NCBI GenBank assembly: GCA_964531735.1
Contig: CAZHGD010000105.1
Coordinates: 1 to 25,905 of the forward strand
Origin: CAZHGD01 sp964531735
GTDB taxonomy: Bacteria > Armatimonadota > UBA10988
Length of the DNA: 25,905 bases
Direction of reading: 5' to 3'
The position numbers and the translations under genes were made by a program. The notes below the pieces were generated by a model. It worked only from the letters and a program-made list of their open reading frames with translations. It was not told the origin of the DNA and searched no databases. Below are positions 21,904-25,905 of this stretch, in pieces; the stretch's first letter is position 1, and every line of letters begins with the position of its first letter.

Positions 21904-22686
21904 ATGGCCGGTGAGACGAAGCGGATTCTGTTCTTCTCGAAGTCAGCGGGCTTCGAGCACGACACGGTGAAGCGGGGCGACGCAGCGTTCAGCCCGGTGG
22001 AGCAGCAACTGCAGAGCTGGTGTCCGGAGCACGGCTACGAGGTGCTGTGCACCAAGGACGGCAGCCTGTTCACCGCCGACTTCCTAGCCGGCTTCGACGC
22101 CTTCTGCTTCTGCACCACCGGCAACCTCGCCGAGGCCGGTCACGACGGCCAGCCGCCGTTCCCCGCCGGCGGCAAGGAGGCGCTGCTGGCCGCCATCGCC
22201 GCGGGCAAGGGCTTCCTCGCGGTGCACAACGGCTCGGACACGTTCCACGGTGACGGTGTGGTCGACCCCTACATTGCGATGCTCGGCGGCGAGTTCCTCA
22301 CCCACGGCGCCCAGCAGGACGCGACTCAGGAGCTCGTCGACCCGCACTTCCCCAGCCTGGCCGACCTGCCGGCGTCTTTCGTCACGCACGACGAGTGGTA
22401 CTGCCAGAAGAACTACGCGGCCGACCTGCACGTCGTCCTGCTGCAGAGCACCGCGGGCATGACCGGTGCGATGTACGAGGGCCAGCCCAGCTATCCGGCC
22501 GTCTGGGCCCGCCGGCACGGCCACGGGCGCGTGTTCTACATCTCGATGGGCCACCGCCCGGACAACTGGGCCGCGGACGTCTTCCTGACCGTCTTCAAGG
22601 CCGGCCTCGACTGGGCCACGGGTCGCACCGAGGCCGATGTGACGCCGAACGTCGCCCAGGTCGCGCCTGGCGTCGCAACCGTCTAG
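21904..22686 (+). CDS. ThuA-domain protein (class I glutamine amidotransferase-like fold)
   Basis: A 260-residue protein of the ThuA (trehalose utilisation) family. Diagnostic features are the N-terminal RILFFSKSAGFEHD strand and turn, FDAFCFCTTGNL, GKGFLAVHNGSDTFHG, a YIAMLGGEFLTHG segment, and the C-terminal YPAVWARRHGHGRVFYISMGHRPDNW. The family occurs in sugar-catabolism loci and in many planctomycete-type secreted proteins. Its biochemical reaction is not firmly established. This copy has no signal peptide and should be cytoplasmic. Two ATGs are possible (21898 and 21904). I chose 21904 because GGGAG at 21893-21897 is at proper spacing only for it. It is transcribed alone, divergent from the cyclase operon, and ends against the convergent M14 gene. 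Confidence 0.9.
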   Translation: MAGETKRILFFSKSAGFEHDTVKRGDAAFSPVEQQLQSWCPEHGYEVLCTKDGSLFTADFLAGFDAFCFCTTGNLAEAGHDGQPPFPAGGKEALLAAIAAGKGFLAVHNGSDTFHGDGVVDPYIAMLGGEFLTHGAQQDATQELVDPHFPSLADLPASFVTHDEWYCQKNYAADLHVVLLQSTAGMTGAMYEGQPSYPAVWARRHGHGRVFYISMGHRPDNWAADVFLTVFKAGLDWATGRTEADVTPNVAQVAPGVATV

Positions 22687-22711
22687 GCCGCCGTCGGCCG
22701 CGGTAGCACCT

Positions 22712-22740
22712 CGGGGGGCCGGCGCCCGGCCGGTCCCCCG
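22712..22740. terminator. Hairpin between convergent ThuA and M14 genes
   Basis: CGGGGGGCCGG (22712-22722) pairs with CCGGTCCCCCG (22730-22740), 11 pairs with one G-U, around a seven-base loop. It sits between two stop codons 78 bp apart. There is no T-tract on either side, so it is at best a U-less intrinsic terminator or an RNA-stabilising stem. Confidence 0.5.
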
Positions 22741-22763
22741 GCGCGATCCGCCGCGGCGCCGGC

Positions 22764-23897
22764 TCAGGCGCTGACCGCCTCGGCCAACGCCTGGCCCAGA
22801 GCCGCACCGAATGCCAGCCGGTCGGCGGCGGTGGGATGCCGGCCGTACGACTCCAGGCGCGTGGTACCCAGCTCGATCAGGGCCGCCACCACCCCGAACT
22901 CGCGGTACAGGGCCACCTCGGCCACGCCAGTCGGCCCGCCGGTCGAGCCGCGGAGCGGGCCATCGAAGCGGGCGTCACAGATCCGCTCGTGGACGCCCTG
23001 GGCCACCGGGTGGTCAGCCAGGGGCTGGTCGACCGACATGAAGTCGACCTGCGTGTCGTGCAGGTTCAGGTGGCAGTCGCAGCGTCCGCCCGCGGCCAGC
23101 CAGTCGGCCAGTGCGCCCTTGGCCGCGCTGATCTCCGGGCGCAGCCGCCGGTGCTCCGGGTTGCTGGGGTCGGTCTCGTCCCAGTGGCGGTTGACGTCGT
23201 AGCCGAGCCGGTTGAACCGGCTGGCACCGGCCTTGACGCCGTCGGGGTCGACCATCGGCAGCAGCTTGAAGCAGCACGCCTCACGCACCGCTGCCGCGGC
23301 CTCGCTGACCAGCCAACGGGCCAGCCCTTCGAGGCACCAGGAGGTGTGCGTCTCCCAGGCGTGTTGGCGCGCCATGACCCAGACACAGCGCGCGGCCGAC
23401 TCGGCGCCAATGGTCCACAAGGCCAGGTCGCGACCCTCGACGGTCTGCCCGCAGACCTCCTGGCGCACCGCCGGGTGCGGCGCCAGAGCGGCGGCCAGGC
23501 GCGCCAGATCGGCGGCCACGTACGGTTCGAGGGTGGCCACGTGCAGCACGTCGCCCGCCGGGGCCAGCGCGATCGTGTAGGTCCGCGCCGACTCGTCGAA
23601 GGTGGCCGTCTCCGACTTGCGCCAGTGGCGGCCGTCGTCGCTGACGAACGGCTGGTCCGCCTGGATGAGGCCGCCGGAGTTGGGCCGACCGTTGTAGACG
23701 CCACCCAGGTCGGTCAGCACCAGCTCGCACGGCCGTCCCGCCAGACCGCTCAGGCGCACGTGGTACCAGGTGGCTTGCGTGTTCAGTCGCTCCTGGTCCC
23801 AGTCGCGCGCGATCCGCGCCACCACCCGCCGCTCGCCCAGTTCGAGGATCTCACCGAGGGCACCGCTGTCGAAGGCGGTGTCGATGCCGATTGCCAT
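22764..23897 (-). CDS. M14-family zinc carboxypeptidase, cytosolic carboxypeptidase (CCP) type
   Basis: A 377-residue protein without a signal peptide. The N-terminal 130 residues form a beta-rich domain (TWYHVRLSGL, PFVSDDGRHWRK) as in the CCP/nna-1 subfamily, whose members start with such a domain. The peptidase domain follows. It shows His179 and Glu182 in ARQHAWETHTSW (the HxxE zinc pair), PMVDPDGVKAG with FNRLGYDVNRHW (substrate-carboxylate region), a distal zinc histidine in CHLNLHD (His280 is preferred over His276), and the catalytic Glu342 in ALIELGTT. These fit a functional metallocarboxypeptidase acting on cytoplasmic peptides or protein tails. I chose the ATG at 23897 because AGGA lies eight bases upstream; the alternative ATG at 23906 has the AGG directly against it. 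A much longer open frame upstream is a shadow of the opposite gene. It converges with the ThuA gene and diverges from the URO-D gene. Confidence 0.88.
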   Translation of the reverse strand: MAIGIDTAFDSGALGEILELGERRVVARIARDWDQERLNTQATWYHVRLSGLAGRPCELVLTDLGGVYNGRPNSGGLIQADQPFVSDDGRHWRKSETATFDESARTYTIALAPAGDVLHVATLEPYVAADLARLAAALAPHPAVRQEVCGQTVEGRDLALWTIGAESAARCVWVMARQHAWETHTSWCLEGLARWLVSEAAAAVREACCFKLLPMVDPDGVKAGASRFNRLGYDVNRHWDETDPSNPEHRRLRPEISAAKGALADWLAAGGRCDCHLNLHDTQVDFMSVDQPLADHPVAQGVHERICDARFDGPLRGSTGGPTGVAEVALYREFGVVAALIELGTTRLESYGRHPTAADRLAFGAALGQALAEAVSA

Positions 23898-23920
23898 CGC
23901 TCTCATCCTGTCGGCCGGCG

Positions 23921-23951
23921 ATTGTAACACCGGTGTCAGAAGCCGTTGCAA
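23921..23951 (-). promoter_or_regulatory. Candidate promoter of the M14 gene with internal palindrome
   Basis: On the minus strand TTGCAA (23951-23946) and TACAAT (23926-23921) are separated by 19 bp. The perfect palindrome ACACCGGTGT (23927-23936) occupies the spacer next to the -10 box and could be an operator. TTGCAA is its own complement and could also serve as -35 for the opposite strand, where TACGTATACG (23967-23976) might supply a weak -10. Confidence 0.4.
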
Positions 23952-23984
23952 TGTCGCGCGCTGGGCTACGTATACGCGATCAGT

Positions 23985-24075
23985 CGAGGCAAGGAAGGAC
24001 GCGGGGGCACCGACCAAGCCTCGGGGGGTCCACTGGACGGGCAACGGCGCCGTGCGACTGCACGGCGCCGTTGCC
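23985..24075 (+). promoter_or_regulatory. Structured leader before the URO-D-family gene, with a perfect 16-bp hairpin
   Basis: The main element is GGCAACGGCGCCGTGC (24040-24055), loop GACT, and its exact complement (24060-24075). Upstream, CGAGGC (23985-23990) can pair with GCCTCG (24018-24023), and GTCC-ACT-GGAC (24028-24038) forms a small stem. The start codon is 53 bases downstream of the large hairpin. The stem is not followed by a T-tract. It may be an attenuator, a terminator of a short leader RNA, or part of an unrecognised riboregulator. It matches no riboswitch class I can name. Confidence 0.6.
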
Positions 24076-24128
24076 GTTGGAGGAACCGTTACGAGCAGCC
24101 CGAATCGGGCCTGCGTCAGGGAGTCACG

Positions 24129-25280
24129 ATGACCAGTCGCGAACGGGTGAAGCTGGCACTGGCGCACCGCGAGGCCGACCGCGTGCCGTTCGACCTCGGC
24201 TCGATGCCGGTCAGCGGCATTGTTGACCGCGCCTACCGGAGCTACGTGGCGCACACCGGCTGGGACCTGCCGGCGCCCGAGCTGGCCGACGTGAAGCAGC
24301 AGCTCGCCCGCTGCGACGAGCGGTTCCTCGAGCGCCTGGGCATCGACACCCGGCCGGTTCGCCGCGGACGCTCCGCGCGGCAGACCGACGCCCTGTTCAG
24401 CGACGGCGACTACGAGTGCTTCGTGGACGAATGGCGTCTGGGCTGGCGCCGGCCGGTGCCGGACGGGCTGTACTTCGATCTGTTCCAGCATCCGTTGCAG
24501 GGCCTCAGCCTGGCCGAGTTGAAGGCCTGGGACTGGCCCGACCCGGTGGAGCCGGTGCGGTTCGCCGGACTGAGCGACGAGGTGCGGCACCTGGCGGACA
24601 GCGGCCGGGCCGTGATCATGGGCGGCGTCTGTGCCGGCGTCTGGGAGATGTCGCTGTGGCTGCGCGGCTACGACCAGTTCCTCCTGGACATGGCCGTTGA
24701 GCCCGAGTTGGCCTCGTGGCTGATCGGCCACATGGTCGATCTCAAGCTGGCCTACTGGGAACGCGCGCTCGGCGAGGTCGGCCAGTTGGTCGATGTCTGT
24801 TACGAAGCCGACGACCTGGGCGCGCAAGACGCGCTGATGGTCTCGCCGGCAATGTACCGGCGGCTGGTCAAGCCGGAGCAGAAGCGGCTCATGGCCGGCA
24901 TCAAGTCCTTCGCCCCACACGTCAAGATCGTCTACCACAGCGACGGCGCCATCTTCGAGGTGCTGCCCGACCTGATCGAGATCGGCATCGACGCGCTCAA
25001 CCCCGTCCAGGTCAGCGCCGCCGGCATGGGTGACACCGCACGGCTGAAGCGCGAGTTCGGGCGCGACCTGTCGTTCTGGGGCGGCGCGTGCGATTCGCAG
25101 CATGTGCTGCCGCACGGCACGCCGGCCGAGGTGCGCGAGGAGGTCAAACGCCGGCTGGGCGATCTGGCCCCGGGCGGCGGCTACGTCTTCGCGCCGATCC
25201 ATAACGTGCAGGCCGATGTGCCGCCGGAGAACCTCGAGGCGCTCCTGACCACGTTCCGCGCCGAGGCAGGTTACGCCTAA
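24129..25280 (+). CDS. Uroporphyrinogen decarboxylase (URO-D)-family protein, probable methyltransferase type
   Basis: A 383-residue protein of the URO-D superfamily. It opens with the family signature TSRERVKLALAHREADRVPF. Other conserved points are EADDLGAQD (226-234), the strand KIVYHSDGAIFEVLPDLIE with His270 and Asp272, DALNPVQ (288-294), and WGGACDSQHVLPHGTPAEV (318-336). True HemE enzymes have different active-site motifs and are shorter and basic. This sequence resembles the MtaA/CmuA-like branch common in planctomycete-type genomes, in which corrinoid methyl transfer is known for some members. The usual His-x-Cys zinc pattern is replaced by HSDG, so activity is unproven. GGGAG lies six bases before the ATG at 24129. 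The frame opens further upstream at 23946, but that segment contains the leader hairpin. The stop TAATG overlaps the start of the next gene. Confidence 0.88.
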   Translation: MTSRERVKLALAHREADRVPFDLGSMPVSGIVDRAYRSYVAHTGWDLPAPELADVKQQLARCDERFLERLGIDTRPVRRGRSARQTDALFSDGDYECFVDEWRLGWRRPVPDGLYFDLFQHPLQGLSLAELKAWDWPDPVEPVRFAGLSDEVRHLADSGRAVIMGGVCAGVWEMSLWLRGYDQFLLDMAVEPELASWLIGHMVDLKLAYWERALGEVGQLVDVCYEADDLGAQDALMVSPAMYRRLVKPEQKRLMAGIKSFAPHVKIVYHSDGAIFEVLPDLIEIGIDALNPVQVSAAGMGDTARLKREFGRDLSFWGGACDSQHVLPHGTPAEVREEVKRRLGDLAPGGGYVFAPIHNVQADVPPENLEALLTTFRAEAGYA

Positions 25281-25905
25281 TGCGCTCGCTGGCCCTGCTA
25301 CTGGTGACGCTCACCGGCGCCCTGGCGGCCCCCTGGCCGCAGGTCACCTTCGCCCTCGGCCGACCGCTGGACGAGCGTGACGAGGCGACGTTCACCGCGC
25401 GGCTGCCCGACTGGGACCAACTCGGCCGCTTCGACCGCTACGCGGTGCCGGTGGCCACGCCGACGGCCGGCGGTGACTTGGCCAGGCAGGTGGCCTGCCT
25501 GGAGCGACTGGCGGCCGTCGTGGGGCCCGAGCGATTGGTGGTGGTCACCCCGACGGTGGGCACGGCCGGCTGGGAGAGCAGCCAGAACCCGGGCTACCTG
25601 CCGCTCGGCGGCCGGCGCGAGGTGGTCCCGACGCGTCTGGACGAGTGGCTGACGGCCCTGGCGGGCACCCGCGCGGGGACCATCGCGCTCTTGTTCGAAG
25701 GCTGGCGGCGCGCACCAACGGACTCGGAGTTGGGGGCCTGGGTCGACGACGTGCTGCGCCTCTGCGCGCCGCGGCGGCAGGCGGTCGAGCTGTGGTTGCC
25801 CGCAGCGGCGCTGGCCGCCCCAACGCCGCCGACCTGGTGCAAGGCTCTCACGGCACCGCGGCCACGGCGGCCTGTGCGGGCAACGACAGCCGCCTGTCCG
25901 ACACG
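25280..25905 (+). CDS. Secreted protein of unknown function, N-terminal part, with a possible frameshift near the contig end
   Basis: The ATG overlaps the previous stop (TAATG), so it is probably the second gene of an operon with the URO-D-family gene. The frame stays open for 208 codons to the window edge. Residues 1-17 form a signal peptide (MRSLALLLVTLTGALAA). The mature part alternates hydrophobic strands and charged helices (VACLERLAAVVGPERLVVVT, GTIALLFEGWRRAP, LGAWVDDVLRL) that suggest an alpha/beta or TIM-barrel fold. I do not recognise a family. After about 25815 the composition of this frame becomes unusual (PRPRRPVRATTAACPT). Another frame there reads DLVQGSHGTAATAACAGND, then SRLSDT, which looks like a tail-fibre-type repeat. 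A frameshift or an assembly join near the end is therefore possible. Confidence 0.7.
   Translation, partial: MRSLALLLVTLTGALAAPWPQVTFALGRPLDERDEATFTARLPDWDQLGRFDRYAVPVATPTAGGDLARQVACLERLAAVVGPERLVVVTPTVGTAGWESSQNPGYLPLGGRREVVPTRLDEWLTALAGTRAGTIALLFEGWRRAPTDSELGAWVDDVLRLCAPRRQAVELWLPAAALAAPTPPTWCKALTAPRPRRPVRATTAACPT

Noticed and set aside
23985..24075. SAH or cobalamin riboswitch upstream of the URO-D-family gene
   Set aside because: CAACGGCGC resembles part of the SAH riboswitch, but the GAGGAGCGCUGC-like start is absent. No B12-box is present either. Only an unclassified leader is claimed.
23898..25202. N-terminal extension of the M14 frame to 812 codons
   Set aside because: The extension is antisense to the URO-D-family gene and has no domain. 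AGGA before 23897 and the conserved start of the N-terminal domain place the start there.
1..25905. CRISPR arrays, integrases, transposases or a defence island
   Set aside because: No direct-repeat array, no recombinase motif and no recognisable defence gene was found on either strand. The REP-like pair is the only repeat seen.

Overview
The window is high-GC bacterial chromosome (probably a whole metagenomic contig, since genes run off both ends). It is packed with long genes and short intergenic gaps and contains no integrase, transposase, CRISPR array or phage structural operon. The gene content includes large secreted beta-sandwich proteins, a ThuA-domain protein, a URO-D-family protein, a xylose-isomerase-like TIM barrel and a multihaem cytochrome with a 5'-nucleotidase-like N-terminus. 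The peptidyl-tRNA hydrolase carries GGQKGL. This mix suggests a lineage such as Planctomycetota, Armatimonadota, Hydrogenedentota or a relative. That placement is inferred from gene content only.

Layout. 1-1098: C-terminal part of a PQQ-type beta-propeller protein. 1253-2020: SAM-dependent methyltransferase. 2037-3801: a housekeeping block with a strong sigma70-type promoter, tRNA-Gln(TTG), a GlmU-like nucleotidyltransferase lacking the acetyltransferase half, ribosomal protein bL25 and peptidyl-tRNA hydrolase. This resembles the classical glmU-prs-ctc-pth cluster without prs. 3842-9658: a 1938-residue secreted protein built of repeated beta-sandwich modules. It converges on a minus-strand block across a pair of REP-like palindromes (9702-9777).

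21825-9796 (minus strand): one promoter at 21796-21825 is followed by a tightly coupled run. The order is zinc-ribbon/adenylate cyclase/AAA/TPR protein, a 989-residue membrane protein, a tetrahaem cytochrome and a small lipoprotein, with stop-start overlaps at each of the three junctions. Short gaps of 39 and 30 bp lead to a sugar-phosphate isomerase-like protein and a secreted glycosidase-like protein. The membrane protein is the most striking item. Its transmembrane region carries Asp272, a GMGD motif and an LPALP motif in the helices, and at the spacing, expected for presenilin/signal-peptide-peptidase (family A22) intramembrane proteases. It is fused to an alpha/beta-hydrolase domain that lacks its serine nucleophile.

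21872-25905: a divergent ThuA-domain gene, a cytosolic-carboxypeptidase-like M14 gene on the minus strand, then a divergent URO-D-family gene preceded by a structured leader with a perfect 16-bp hairpin. Last is the start of a secreted protein of unknown function, whose coding frame appears to break near the contig edge.

Together, the minus-strand operon could link cytoplasmic cyclic-nucleotide signalling to membrane proteolysis and periplasmic haem proteins. This is a hypothesis from gene order and motifs, not a demonstrated system.
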